Part shown: in pieces, positions 35,595 to 45,214 of the stretch
Numbering within the stretch: position 1 is the first letter of the stretch
Layout: each line of letters opens with the position of its first letter
NCBI RefSeq assembly: GCF_001277175.1
Contig: NZ_CP012257.1
Coordinates: 3,410,001 to 3,474,000, forward strand
From: Cronobacter universalis NCTC 9529
Lineage (GTDB): Bacteria > Pseudomonadota > Gammaproteobacteria > Enterobacterales > Enterobacteriaceae
DNA length: 64,000 nt
Direction: 5' to 3'
The notes under the pieces: generated by a model
What the model was told of the DNA's origin: nothing
Seen by the model: the letters and a program-made list of their open reading frames with translations, nothing else
Databases searched by the model: none
Program-made: the position numbers and the translations under genes

Positions 35595-38500
35595 GTGAAT
35601 AAAACATATGCAATAAAAAAGAATACAAAGGGTGAAGCGGTCGTCGTTTCAGAGATTAGTAAAGGGATAAGGAAGCGCGTTACGTCCTCCCTCTCGTTGA
35701 GTGTCCTGTTAATGATGGGGATGGGATTAGTAGGTTCTGCTTCATCGATGGCGTCAGTGACGACAAACTATACGCCTTATCAGACCTACCGTGATTTTGC
35801 GGAAAACAAAGGCGTCTTCAAACCAGGCGCTGTGAATATTCCTCTTTATGATAAACAGGGCAACGTCATTACGCATTTAAATAAAGCGCCCATGATTGAC
35901 TTTAGCTCAACTGACAGAACAGGTGTTGCAACGCTGGTTGCGCCACAATATGTCGTCAGCGTAAAGCATAACGGTGGTTATAAACAGGTGAAATTTGGTT
36001 ATGGCGACGACACGACTTATACGTTGGTCGACAGAAATAACCACTGGCGGGACTTTCATAGACCCCGTCTGAACAAAATAGTGACGGAGGTTACACCGCT
36101 GAATATGACCAGTGCTGGAACCGCAAGAGGCACCTATCAGGATCAGAAGCGGTTCCCTGTTTTCTATAGGGTCGGTACGGGAACTCAATATGTAAAAGAG
36201 GCGAGTGGAAAACTGGTTCATCTGGCAGGGGCATATTCCTATAAAACAGGGGGGATAGTAAACCCGCCTTTTATCTCGGACTGGAGTTTTGTCACTAACA
36301 CAACAAATCAGCCGCTTTCCTCCTATGGCACTCCTGGCGACAGTGGTTCTCCGCTTTTTGCCTGGGATGCTAAGCAAAACGAATGGGTTGTAGCTGCCGT
36401 GCTCAATTCTTATGCGGGCGTTAATGGAAATACGAACTGGTTTACGATCATTCCGGTTGGGGATGTGACTAATACCATAAAGCAGAACGCTGATGCTCCG
36501 GTTCATTCACAACCAAATAAAGGCGATATTCACTGGGCTTATGATGACAAAACTGGCACTGGCACATTAACTCAGGGCGCAGACTCCTGGTCAATGCATG
36601 GCAATCAGGGAGCAACCTGGCCTGCCTCATTGAACAGCGGCAAAGATCTTACCTTCCAGGGAGGAGGAAACGTTGTATTAGAAAACGCTATTAATCAGGG
36701 CGCAGGAACGCTGACTTTTGATGACGATTATACAGTAAAACCCCTCGATTCTCAGACCTGGAAAGGTGGCGGGATCATTGTTGGCGGCGATCACACCGTC
36801 GACTGGCAGGTGAACGGTGTCAAGGGTGATAACCTGCACAAGCTCGGTACCGGGACACTGAAAGTCAATGGTACGGGTATCAACCCCGGTGGGCTGAATG
36901 TCGGTGAGGGGACGGTCATTCTGGCGCAGCGCCCGGACAGCGATGGCAATGTTCAGGCCTTTAATAATGTCAGTATTGTGAGCGGCCGCCCAACCGTTGT
37001 GTTAAGCGATGACAAACAGGTTAATCCCGACAATATCAAATGGGGTTACCGCGGCGGTAAGCTTGATATCAATGGTAACAGCCTTACCTTCCATCAGCTC
37101 AACGGCGCGGATGGAGGTGCCGTGCTGACTAACAGTGGACCGCAGGCCACGGTGAATCTGGATTTTAACAAAGCAGATGCCACAACGGCGGTTGCCAATA
37201 TCTGGCACGGTCACTTCACCGGCAATGTTGATGTCAAAAATACCGTTACGCCCGGAACGCAGAACGACTTTGTCATGGACGGCGGGATGAACACGCAGGG
37301 TAGCTTCACTCAACAAGATGGTCGCCTGTTTATCCAGGGGCATCCGGTTATCCATGCCGTCAGCACTCAGGGCGTGGCGGGTAAGCTGAAGGCGCTGGGC
37401 GACAACTCTGTCCTCACTCAGCCGGTTTCCTTTACCCAGAGTGACTGGGAAACCCGCCAGTTTAGCCTGAAGCAGCTTAACCTGCGTAATGCTGACTTCA
37501 GGCTGGCGAGGAATGCCAGTCTTAATACTAATATTAATGCCGGCCATTCCACCGTAACGCTGGGCAGTGAAGATCTCTATATCGATCTCAATGACGGGAA
37601 CGGTGTGAAAACCACGCCGTCATTCGGGCAGTCAAAAGCGACAAACGACGCCGATCAGAGCCGTTTCACCGGACGCGTACAGCTGAAGGACGGCTCCAGC
37701 CTGAACATTAATGAGCATTTTACCGGCGGGATTAACAGCGCAGACAGTTCGGTGACCGTGGCGTCCAGCGATACCGTTCTCAGCCAGTTCAGCCGTTTCA
37801 GCCAGTCACCGCTGTCGCTGGCGGATGGCGCGAAGCTGACGGCGACGTCGGGGCTGGTTTCTGACAGTGAAGTGACTGCCGGTGCGGGATCAACGCTCTC
37901 GCTGTTATCCGGAGCATACTCGGCTGAACGCTGGCGTCTTAACGGGCAGGGCACCACGCTGAATGTCGGCGCGGGTGGCGTGATGACAGGTAATATTCAG
38001 GCGGATGATGCGACCAGCCTGAATTTTGGAACTGCAGAGGATGCCAGTGAGGATCTGTTTACGGCTTATAGTGGCAACCTGAGTGCGCCACTGGCCAGCA
38101 CGGTGATGACAAATACCCTCTGGCAGGCGAATGGGCAGTCCGTGGTGAAATCTCTCGACCTGAAAGGTTCACAGGTGCGCTTTGACAATGCTGGCGCAGC
38201 GGGTTCTCTGACGGTGGACACTCTGACGGCCAGCAACAGCCAGTTCATCATGAACACTGACGGTAAAACGGCAGATACGTTAACGGTTAAGCAGTCGCTG
38301 ACCGGTAAAAACAATGCGCTGGTTGTTGTCCCGTCTGCGGCTTCAGTGCGTAAGGAAACGTCACCCGTCCCGTTAGTGACGGCACCGAAAGCGACGGCTG
38401 ACGGGGTGTTCACGCTCAAACCTGTGACACAGCGCGCGGGTGTTCATACCTTCACGCCACAGATGGGTATCGTGGAGAGCGGTAACAGCAAACAATGGCG

Positions 38501-39431
38501 ACTGGAAGGGTTTGACGTGCAGCAGGACAGCGCGGCGCTGCAGGCCAGCAAAGCCGTTATGAATACGGGATATAAAAACTTCCTGACGGAGATGAATAAC
38601 CTGAACTACCGCATGGGCGACCTGCGCAATACCCACGGTGAAACCGGGGCGTGGGCGCGAGTCTTCAGCGGTACGGGTTCCGCAGAGGCGGGTTATTCCG
38701 ACAGCTGGACTCACCTGCAAACAGGGGCCGACAGAAAGCACGCGTTTGACGGGGGCGACCTGTTTACCGGTGTGACGGCAACATTCACTCACAGTAACAG
38801 TCATGGCGCCGGCTGGTCCGGTCAGACGAAATCAACCGGTATCGGTCTTTATGCTTCCGCAATATTTGATTCCGGGCTGTATGTGGATGCGATCGGTAAA
38901 TATGTTCGCCACGACAACCACTATTCGGCGAGTGAAACAGGAATGCCGGAGCAGGATTACCGCTCGCACTCCTGGTATCTGGGTGCAGAAACCGGCTGGC
39001 GCTTCTCGCTGCCAGGAGAGACATTTATTCAGCCGCAGACGGAACTGGTCTATGGCTTAGTGTCAGGAAACCGGTTTGACTGGCAGTCTGCAGGCTCAGA
39101 GATGCGCATGCAGCGTAAGCAGGAGAATCCATTGATAGGCCGTACGGGGGTGGAATCCGGAAAAACGTTCAGAGGTAAAGACTGGGAGCTGACGACGCTG
39201 GCTGGCGTTCATTATCAGTATGACCTGTTTAAACCGGCAGAGACGGTTGTTCATGATTTTGCCGGGGAAGCTCATATTAAGAATGGTAAAGATAGCCGGG
39301 TTAACTTCAGTTTAGGTGTTAATGCCAAAATTAAAGAAAACACTAGGATTAGTCTTAATATAGAACGTTCAGCCTTCGGTCATTACGATATTGATAAAGC
39401 AATTAACGCCAATATCCGTTATTCATTCTGA
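35595..39431 (+). CDS. SPATE-type serine protease autotransporter (peptidase S6)
   Basis: A 1278-residue autotransporter. It starts at a GTG after GGGGA. An extended signal peptide (MNKTYAIKKNTKGEAVVVSE onward) runs to MAS near residue 54. The S6 protease domain has the triad His125 (VKHNGGY), Asp153 (WRDFHRPRLNK) and Ser250 (GDSGSP). A long beta-helical passenger follows. The cleavage motif EMNNLNYRMGDLR places the cut between Asn1001 and Asn1002, leaving a 277-residue barrel ending in RYSF. All parts are intact, so a secreted active protease is expected. The substrate cannot be read. Passenger and barrel differ in base composition, suggesting mosaic origin. Confidence 0.95.
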   Translation: MNKTYAIKKNTKGEAVVVSEISKGIRKRVTSSLSLSVLLMMGMGLVGSASSMASVTTNYTPYQTYRDFAENKGVFKPGAVNIPLYDKQGNVITHLNKAPMIDFSSTDRTGVATLVAPQYVVSVKHNGGYKQVKFGYGDDTTYTLVDRNNHWRDFHRPRLNKIVTEVTPLNMTSAGTARGTYQDQKRFPVFYRVGTGTQYVKEASGKLVHLAGAYSYKTGGIVNPPFISDWSFVTNTTNQPLSSYGTPGDSGSPLFAWDAKQNEWVVAAVLNSYAGVNGNTNWFTIIPVGDVTNTIKQNADAPVHSQPNKGDIHWAYDDKTGTGTLTQGADSWSMHGNQGATWPASLNSGKDLTFQGGGNVVLENAINQGAGTLTFDDDYTVKPLDSQTWKGGGIIVGGDHTVDWQVNGVKGDNLHKLGTGTLKVNGTGINPGGLNVGEGTVILAQRPDSDGNVQAFNNVSIVSGRPTVVLSDDKQVNPDNIKWGYRGGKLDINGNSLTFHQLNGADGGAVLTNSGPQATVNLDFNKADATTAVANIWHGHFTGNVDVKNTVTPGTQNDFVMDGGMNTQGSFTQQDGRLFIQGHPVIHAVSTQGVAGKLKALGDNSVLTQPVSFTQSDWETRQFSLKQLNLRNADFRLARNASLNTNINAGHSTVTLGSEDLYIDLNDGNGVKTTPSFGQSKATNDADQSRFTGRVQLKDGSSLNINEHFTGGINSADSSVTVASSDTVLSQFSRFSQSPLSLADGAKLTATSGLVSDSEVTAGAGSTLSLLSGAYSAERWRLNGQGTTLNVGAGGVMTGNIQADDATSLNFGTAEDASEDLFTAYSGNLSAPLASTVMTNTLWQANGQSVVKSLDLKGSQVRFDNAGAAGSLTVDTLTASNSQFIMNTDGKTADTLTVKQSLTGKNNALVVVPSAASVRKETSPVPLVTAPKATADGVFTLKPVTQRAGVHTFTPQMGIVESGNSKQWRLEGFDVQQDSAALQASKAVMNTGYKNFLTEMNNLNYRMGDLRNTHGETGAWARVFSGTGSAEAGYSDSWTHLQTGADRKHAFDGGDLFTGVTATFTHSNSHGAGWSGQTKSTGIGLYASAIFDSGLYVDAIGKYVRHDNHYSASETGMPEQDYRSHSWYLGAETGWRFSLPGETFIQPQTELVYGLVSGNRFDWQSAGSEMRMQRKQENPLIGRTGVESGKTFRGKDWELTTLAGVHYQYDLFKPAETVVHDFAGEAHIKNGKDSRVNFSLGVNAKIKENTRISLNIERSAFGHYDIDKAINANIRYSF

Positions 39432-39451
39432 TTTTAGACTTTGATTAATTA

Positions 39452-39481
39452 AAAGCCTGAACCAATAGTTCAGGCTTTTTT
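39452..39481 (+). terminator. Terminator after the autotransporter gene
   Basis: AAAGCCTGAAC-CAATA-GTTCAGGCTTT, an 11-bp stem, then a T run. Confidence 0.92.
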
Positions 39482-39641
39482 ATGAATTAATTGCAAGTGA
39501 TAATCAAACCTATTTACGCAACAAGTTAGTGTGCATAATTTTATCACAATGGGTTATTTTTGAGGGTGGTTTTTGTACTTTTCATACCTTATAGTCACTT
39601 TTAGTAAAGGTGTCTAATAAATTTGGTAGCTAAGAATTATT

Positions 39642-40141
39642 ATGTCCATTGCTTTTTTGTTGGCAAGTAAAAATGCTTATTTCAATTACGGGTTATCAAT
39701 GCTCGCCAACGATGATCGAGATATTAAATGCTACGAGTACAAAAGCATTTATCTTTCTTATAAGGTACTGAATAAGTATAAAAATGTTTATCTGGTATGT
39801 GACAGAGATGATTACTCCTCTTATTGCTTTTTGATGGAAAAATTCCCGATCACCTGTCTCTGCCTTGAGCAAGTCTCGTATCAGGATCAAAAGCTGCAGC
39901 TGTCCTCAAGCCGCAGACCTTTGCCTCTTTCAGTTTTCAATAACCTTACGGATGATGAGCGAAAAATAGTCTATCTGTATTTTTTAAGAGGAAGAAAATC
40001 TCAGAAATCGCGACCTTAACACAGCTAAAGGAGAAGAATATTTATTATAAAATACGATCGATCAAACTCAAACTGGGTGCAAAATCCACACGAAAGCTTC
40101 CGTTCTTGCTTAAGACCCTTTTTCTTAAACCAAATGTGTGA
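39642..40141 (+). pseudogene. LuxR-type regulator broken by a one-base frameshift
   Basis: The first 118 or so codons encode a regulator N-terminal region followed by LTDDERKIVYLYFLRGRK, the start of a LuxR-type helix-turn-helix. As read, it then ends in a nonsense tail and stop at 40019. Shifting one base at the AAAA run (39995-39998) restores ISEIATLTQLKEKNIYYKIRSIKLKLGA and an end at 40141, giving 166 residues with a complete DNA-binding domain. The gene thus lacks one A. It may be inactivated, phase-variable, or a sequencing error. By place it would regulate the fimbria or protease genes. No receiver-domain Asp pattern is evident. Confidence 0.85.
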
Positions 40142-40349
40142 ATGTATATTTTCGAGTTATTTCACACCGATAATATTAAAATTGTTAATTAACTCATCAA
40201 AACCTCTGTGTAACTCTCTGTATTTTATATAAATACATAATTTTAAAAAATAATTAAAAACATAAACTATTTCTAGTGTTAAAAAATTCCGAGTTTACAT
40301 GGCTGATAACCCATGAAATTATATACATACAAAGCATGGGGGTGACTGT

Positions 40350-41180
40350 ATGAATAGTCAAAGTGCTTTAAGTACCCTTAACTTTCCGTCTAAGGAAAGT
40401 TTCACACACAACAATTTGTTAGTGTTGAAAAAAATCCGTTTTTATAACTGTGCGATTATCTATCTGCGAGATGCTCAGCTGCTTATAAAAACGAAAGATG
40501 GGCAGTCCTTTAATGTACCCCCTGAATCACTTTGTTACGTCGAAAAAAACACAGTGATTGACGTTGCATTAAAAGTGTTAGGCAAAGGAGTCCCTTATGA
40601 GCTCTATCATGTTGAAAGTGATGTATTAAGTTGTGTCTGTAAGGTAATGGAGCCGCTTCTGTTGGATCCGCAAAGAGTTAACCAGATGCGGCGTAAAATA
40701 TTTACTTGCCCGGTTGATGAAACAGATACGAAAATCTTCGAGCGATTAATTGGGAGCGATGTTCCACAACACCGACAAGTTTATAAAATAACCTATCTTC
40801 TTTCTAAAATGAGAGATGTAGAATCGTTAGTTTATTCCTTGTCAGTATCAACGGATACCACCTTTACTGAGCGACTGAAGTCAATCATTGAAGCTGATCT
40901 CTCTAAATCGTGGAAGCTGGCAGATCTGGCGAGCATTTTACATATGTCGGAGGTGTCGATTCGTAAAAAGCTGGAGAAAGAGAGTAATAATTTTAATACA
41001 CTGGTCCTGGATATTCGCATGCATCAAGCTGCGAAACTCATCACCACGACTGAGAAGCATATTAACAGTATTGCTAATGAAGTGGGCTATACCAGTACTT
41101 CATATTTTATCCGTAACTTTAAAGAGTTCTTTGGCATAACACCGAAACAGTTTGCCCTGAAGGTAAAAAAACAGTTCTGA
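40350..41180 (+). CDS. AraC-family regulator (Rns/CfaD-like)
   Basis: A 276-residue regulator. Two helix-turn-helix units lie at about residues 187-270: first LADLASILHMSEVSIRKKLEKE, second INSIANEVGYTSTSYFIRNFKEFFGITPKQF. The N-terminal part (about 1-120) resembles the AraC proteins that switch on fimbriae in pathogenic enterobacteria (Rns, CfaD, FapR). It has GGGGTG before the start. It is AT-rich like the operon it probably controls. Targets are inferred from position: the fimbrial operon and the autotransporter. Confidence 0.88.
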   Translation: MNSQSALSTLNFPSKESFTHNNLLVLKKIRFYNCAIIYLRDAQLLIKTKDGQSFNVPPESLCYVEKNTVIDVALKVLGKGVPYELYHVESDVLSCVCKVMEPLLLDPQRVNQMRRKIFTCPVDETDTKIFERLIGSDVPQHRQVYKITYLLSKMRDVESLVYSLSVSTDTTFTERLKSIIEADLSKSWKLADLASILHMSEVSIRKKLEKESNNFNTLVLDIRMHQAAKLITTTEKHINSIANEVGYTSTSYFIRNFKEFFGITPKQFALKVKKQF

Positions 41181-41409
41181 TAAATTATATACGCTCATTT
41201 TCCTCATTCATGCGTCGATATCTTTAATATCTTTCGCATGAGAAAGTCAGCGTTATTGAAGGTACCTCTCAGCAGGGGGGACAATCAGCCCCCTTGCATT
41301 CAGGTTGACCCAGGGGGATTACTGTTAAATTCAATCGACTAATAGCATGCTATAAGCGTTGATTTATCGAGAGAAAGTTGACTTTGTTATACTTCAGGGA
41401 AGGTGAATC

Positions 41410-41483
41410 TGGAGCGGGCGAAGGGAATCGAACCCTCGTATAGAGCTTGGGAAGCTCTCGTTCTACCATTGAACTACGCCCGC
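41410..41483 (-). tRNA. glyU: tRNA-Gly (anticodon CCC)
   Basis: A 74-base gene on the minus strand with encoded CCA. It folds into the cloverleaf: acceptor GCGGGCG / CGCCCGC, anticodon arm GAGAGC-TTCCCAA-GCTCT with anticodon CCC, and T-arm GTTCGATTC. It reads GGG codons. The sequence matches E. coli glyU. Its 3' end points toward the AT-rich island, the usual orientation for integration at a tRNA. Confidence 0.97.
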
Positions 41484-41592
41484 GATGAGGTGCGTTAAGC
41501 ATTATAGGCTTTCACCCATGGCTGGCAAGCCCCCGGCACGTTAACTGACGGATTTATAAGCAACCGCCCGCGTGCAGGCGGGCGGTATAACG

Positions 41593-42351
41593 TTAACAGG
41601 AAGGCGATTTGCCCTGCGGCGGCAGGTAGCGCAGCGGATCGATAGCGGTCGCGCGGTAGCGCAACTGGAAGTGCAGACCGACGGAATCGGAGCCGGTGCT
41701 GCCCATCGTCGCGATTTTCTGCCCTGCCTTCACCTGCTGGCCGTTGTTGACCAGCATCGTGTCGTTGTGCGCGTAGGCGGTGATGTACTCTTCATTATGT
41801 TTAATCATGATGAGATTCCCGTAACCGCGCAGCTGGTTGCCGACATAGACCACCCTGCCCGCTGCCGAGGCGTAAATCGGCTGGCCGCGGCGACCGGCGA
41901 TATCAATGCCTTTATTGCCGCCATCGGCGGTTGAATATCCCATCACCACTCTGCCGCTGGTCGGCCATCGCCAGCAGCGTTGGCCTGGCGGCGGCGCGTC
42001 CACTTTCGGCAGAGAGGCGGTTTTGCGTGCGGCCGTTGTCTGGCGGGAGGCGGTTTTACGTGAAGAGGCTGAACCAGAGGAACTACTCACGCGCAGCCGC
42101 TGTCCGACCTCGATCGTATAAGGCGCAGAGATGCCGTTCAGGCGCGCCAGCTCGCTGACGCTGGTACCCGTGATGCGGGAAATGCGATAGAGGGTGTCGC
42201 CTCGTTTGACCGTATAGACAGAGCCGCTATAGCCGCCTTTTGTCGCATCCGAGACGCCCGCTTTGTTACTCGAGCAGGCAGTCAGAAACAAGCAAAACAA
42301 TAAACACAGCGTTTTCAGTAATGTGCGGGCGGGCGGCCAGTCCGTGTTCAA
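41593..42351 (-). CDS. ygeR: ActS (YgeR), LytM-domain lipoprotein activator of amidases
   Basis: A 252-residue lipoprotein. A signal peptide ends at LTAC (Cys26, lipidated). A LysM domain (YTVKRGDTLYRISRITGTSVSEL, about residues 45-90) binds peptidoglycan, and a C-terminal LytM/M23 domain spans about residues 130-245. The first metal-binding position reads NKGIDI with Asn instead of His, so the domain should be enzymatically dead, as in E. coli, where ActS activates AmiC in cell separation. It lies next to glyU as in E. coli. Confidence 0.92.
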   Translation of the reverse strand: MNTDWPPARTLLKTLCLLFCLFLTACSSNKAGVSDATKGGYSGSVYTVKRGDTLYRISRITGTSVSELARLNGISAPYTIEVGQRLRVSSSSGSASSRKTASRQTTAARKTASLPKVDAPPPGQRCWRWPTSGRVVMGYSTADGGNKGIDIAGRRGQPIYASAAGRVVYVGNQLRGYGNLIMIKHNEEYITAYAHNDTMLVNNGQQVKAGQKIATMGSTGSDSVGLHFQLRYRATAIDPLRYLPPQGKSPSC

Positions 42352-42434
42352 AACGGCTCCTTAATTCAGTGACACCTTGAAATAACGGCGCTTATCTTAG
42401 CAGCTACGCCCGGATGACCCAAACCCGTAACCAT

Positions 42435-42473
42435 AAAAGAAAAGCCGCACGTCCCGAAGGAGCGCGCGGCTTT
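42435..42473 (-). terminator. Terminator after lysS
   Basis: On the minus strand AAAGCCGC ... GCGGCTTT closes a longer stem with loop, followed by TTCTTTTAT. Confidence 0.8.
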
Positions 42474-42492
42474 CATGATGAAGCCAGAAGGC

Positions 42493-44010
42493 TTATTTCA
42501 CCGGACGCATCGCCGGGAAGAGGATCACGTCGCGGATGGTGTGGCTGTTGGTAAACAGCATTACCATACGGTCGATCCCGATGCCGAGGCCCGCCGTCGG
42601 CGGCAGGCCGTGCTCCAGCGCGGTCACATAGTCTTCGTCGTAGAACATCGCTTCATCATCGCCGGCATCTTTCGCGGCAACCTGATCCTGGAAGCGCTGC
42701 GCCTGGTCTTCCGCGTCGTTCAGCTCGCTAAAGCCGTTGCCGATTTCGCGGCCGCCGATGAAGAATTCAAAGCGGTCGGTGATTTCCGGGTTTTCATCAT
42801 TGCGGCGCGCCAGCGGAGACACCTCTGCCGGGTATTCAGTGATGAAGGTCGGCTGAATCAGGTGCGCTTCGGCCACTTCCTCGAAGATCTCGGTCACAAC
42901 GCGGCCCAGACCCCAGCTCTTCTCGACTTTAATGCCGACGGCCTGCGCAACGCCTTTGGCCTTCTCGAAATCATCCAGATCCGCCAAATCGGTTTCCGGG
43001 CGATATTTCTTGATGGCTTCGCGCATGGTCAGTTTTTCAAACGGCTTGCCGAAATCAAACGTCTCTTCGCCGTAAGGCACCTGCGTGGTGCCGAGCACAT
43101 CCTGCGCCAGGGTGCGGAACAGGGATTCGGTCAGTTCGATCAGATCTTTGTAATCCGCATACGCCATATAGAGTTCCATCATGGTGAACTCAGGGTTATG
43201 GCGTACAGAGATGCCTTCATTACGGAAGTTACGGTTGATCTCAAACACGCGCTCGAAACCGCCTACCACCAGACGCTTGAGGTACAGCTCCGGCGCGATA
43301 CGCAGATACATGTCGAGATCCAGCGCGTTGTGGTGCGTCACGAACGGACGCGCGGACGCGCCGCCCGGGATCACCTGCATCATCGGGGTTTCAACTTCCA
43401 TAAAACCGCGGCCGACCATGAACTGACGGATACCTGCCAGGATCTGCGAGCGCACTTTAAAGGTCTTGCGGGATTCATCGTTAGCGATGAGATCAAGGTA
43501 ACGCTGGCGGTAGCGCGCTTCCTGATCCTGCAGGCCGTGGAATTTATCCGGCAGCGGGCGCAGCGCTTTGGTCAGCAGACGCAGCTCGGTGCAGTGAATG
43601 GAAAGCTCGCCGGTTTTGGTTTTAAACAGTTTACCGCGGGCACCCAGGATATCGCCGAGATCCCATTTTTTGAACTGCTCGTTGTAGACGCCTTCCGGCA
43701 GATCGTCACGCGCCACATACAGCTGAATACGGCCGCCGACATCCTGCAGCGTAACGAAAGATGCTTTACCCATAATACGACGGGTCATCATACGGCCTGC
43801 TACGCAGACCTCAATGTTCAGCGCTTCCAGCTCTTCGTTTTCTTTACCATCGAAGTCAGCGTGCAGTTGGTCTGAGGTATGGTCGCGACGAAAATCGTTC
43901 GGAAACGCGACACAGTGTTCGCGAAGCGCAGCCAGCTTCTCGCGGCGCGTTTTCAGTTCGTTATTAAGATCGACCGCCGCTTCTGCGCCTTGTGCTTGTT
44001 GTTCAGACAT
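42493..44010 (-). CDS. lysS: Lysyl-tRNA synthetase LysS
   Basis: A 505-residue class II synthetase. An N-terminal OB-fold that grips the anticodon precedes the catalytic domain, whose motif 2 lies in [20 protein letters not shown] and motif 3 in [12 protein letters not shown]. It charges tRNA-Lys. It follows prfB by 9 bases as in E. coli. Confidence 0.98.
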   Translation of the reverse strand: MSEQQAQGAEAAVDLNNELKTRREKLAALREHCVAFPNDFRRDHTSDQLHADFDGKENEELEALNIEVCVAGRMMTRRIMGKASFVTLQDVGGRIQLYVARDDLPEGVYNEQFKKWDLGDILGARGKLFKTKTGELSIHCTELRLLTKALRPLPDKFHGLQDQEARYRQRYLDLIANDESRKTFKVRSQILAGIRQFMVGRGFMEVETPMMQVIPGGASARPFVTHHNALDLDMYLRIAPELYLKRLVVGGFERVFEINRNFRNEGISVRHNPEFTMMELYMAYADYKDLIELTESLFRTLAQDVLGTTQVPYGEETFDFGKPFEKLTMREAIKKYRPETDLADLDDFEKAKGVAQAVGIKVEKSWGLGRVVTEIFEEVAEAHLIQPTFITEYPAEVSPLARRNDENPEITDRFEFFIGGREIGNGFSELNDAEDQAQRFQDQVAAKDAGDDEAMFYDEDYVTALEHGLPPTAGLGIGIDRMVMLFTNSHTIRDVILFPAMRPVK

Positions 44011-44019
44011 GTTGGTTCC

Positions 44020-45118
44020 TCATAACCCTGCTTTCAGACTTGCTTCGATGAATTTATCCAGATCGCCGTCCAGCACCGCCTGTGTATTGCGGGTTTCAAC
44101 GCCGGTGCGCAGATCTTTGATACGGGAATCGTCCAGCACGTAGGAGCGGATCTGGCTGCCCCAGCCGATATCGGACTTGTTATCTTCCAGCGCCTGCTTC
44201 TCAGCATTTTTCTTCTGCATTTCCAGCTCGTACAGCTTCGCCTTCATCTGCTTCATGGCCTGGTCTTTGTTTTTGTGCTGAGAACGGTCGTTCTGACACT
44301 GCGTGACCGTACCGGTCGGAATGTGGGTAATACGCACCGCGGATTCCGTACGGTTAACGTGCTGACCGCCCGCGCCTGACGCGCGGTACACGTCGATACG
44401 CAGATCCGCCGGATTGATTTCGATATCGATATCGTCTTCCACTTCCGGGTAAACAAACGCGGAGCTGAAAGAGGTGTGGCGGCGGCCGCCGGAGTCGAAC
44501 GGACTCTTACGCACCAGACGGTGTACGCCGGTTTCCGTGCGCAGCCAGCCGAACGCGTAATCGCCGGAGATTTTAATGGTGGCGGATTTAAGGCCTGCCA
44601 CTTCGCCTTCGGACTCTTCAATAATTTCTGTTTTAAAGCCGCGCGCTTCGGCCCAGCGCAGATACATACGCAGCAGCATGCTGGCCCAGTCCTGCGCTTC
44701 GGTGCCGCCGGAGCCGGCCTGGATGTCCAGGTAGCAGTCGGCGCTGTCATATTCGCCGGAGAACATGCGGCGGAATTCGAGCTGCGCGAGTTTGGCTTCA
44801 AGCTGGTCCAGCTCGGCAACCGCTTCATTGAAGGTTTCTTCATCGTCCGCTTCGACGGCAAGCTCAAGCAGGCCCGCTACGTCATCAAGCCCCTGGGACA
44901 TCTGATCCAGCGTCTCGACGATTGCTTCAAGGGAGGAACGCTCTTTCCCCAGCGCCTGCGCGCGTTCGGGCTCGTTCCAGACGTCCGGCTGTTCCAGCTC
45001 GGCGTTTACTTCTTCAAGACGCTCTTTCTTGGCATCGTAGTCAAAGATACCCCCTAAGAACGTCTGAGCGCTCCGTGAGGTCCTGAATGCGGTTCTTTAC
45101 CGGGTTAATTTCAAACAT
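44020..45118 (-). CDS. prfB: Peptide chain release factor 2 (programmed +1 frameshift)
   Basis: RF2, which releases peptides at UGA and UAA. Translation starts at 45118 ([12 protein letters not shown]), reads 25 codons and meets an in-frame TGA (45043-45041). A +1 shift at CTT-TGA-C lets it continue in the frame that ends at 44020. The catalytic GGQ motif is in [14 protein letters not shown]; the SPF-type stop-reading motif is in [10 protein letters not shown]. Without the shift a 25-residue peptide is made, so RF2 adjusts its own level. Full product about 365 residues. Confidence 0.97.
45041..45058 (-). other. prfB: prfB programmed frameshift site
   Basis: The order AGGGGG-TAT-CTT-TGA-C: an internal Shine-Dalgarno-like AGGGGG three bases before the CTT slip codon and the in-frame TGA. 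This is the conserved RF2 signal. Confidence 0.95.
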
Positions 45119-45214
45119 GGCTGTAGAATCTTTTAGTGATGAAGATGGGCAAAATGCGGTCGTAAAACGGAAAGTTTACCGGATTTACGCCGCCTTTTAT
45201 AGTTTATCCTGGCG

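Noticed and set aside
41181-41409. Integrase gene or att duplication next to glyU
   Set aside because: No open frame of integrase type and no second copy of the tRNA 3' end was found by eye in the island.
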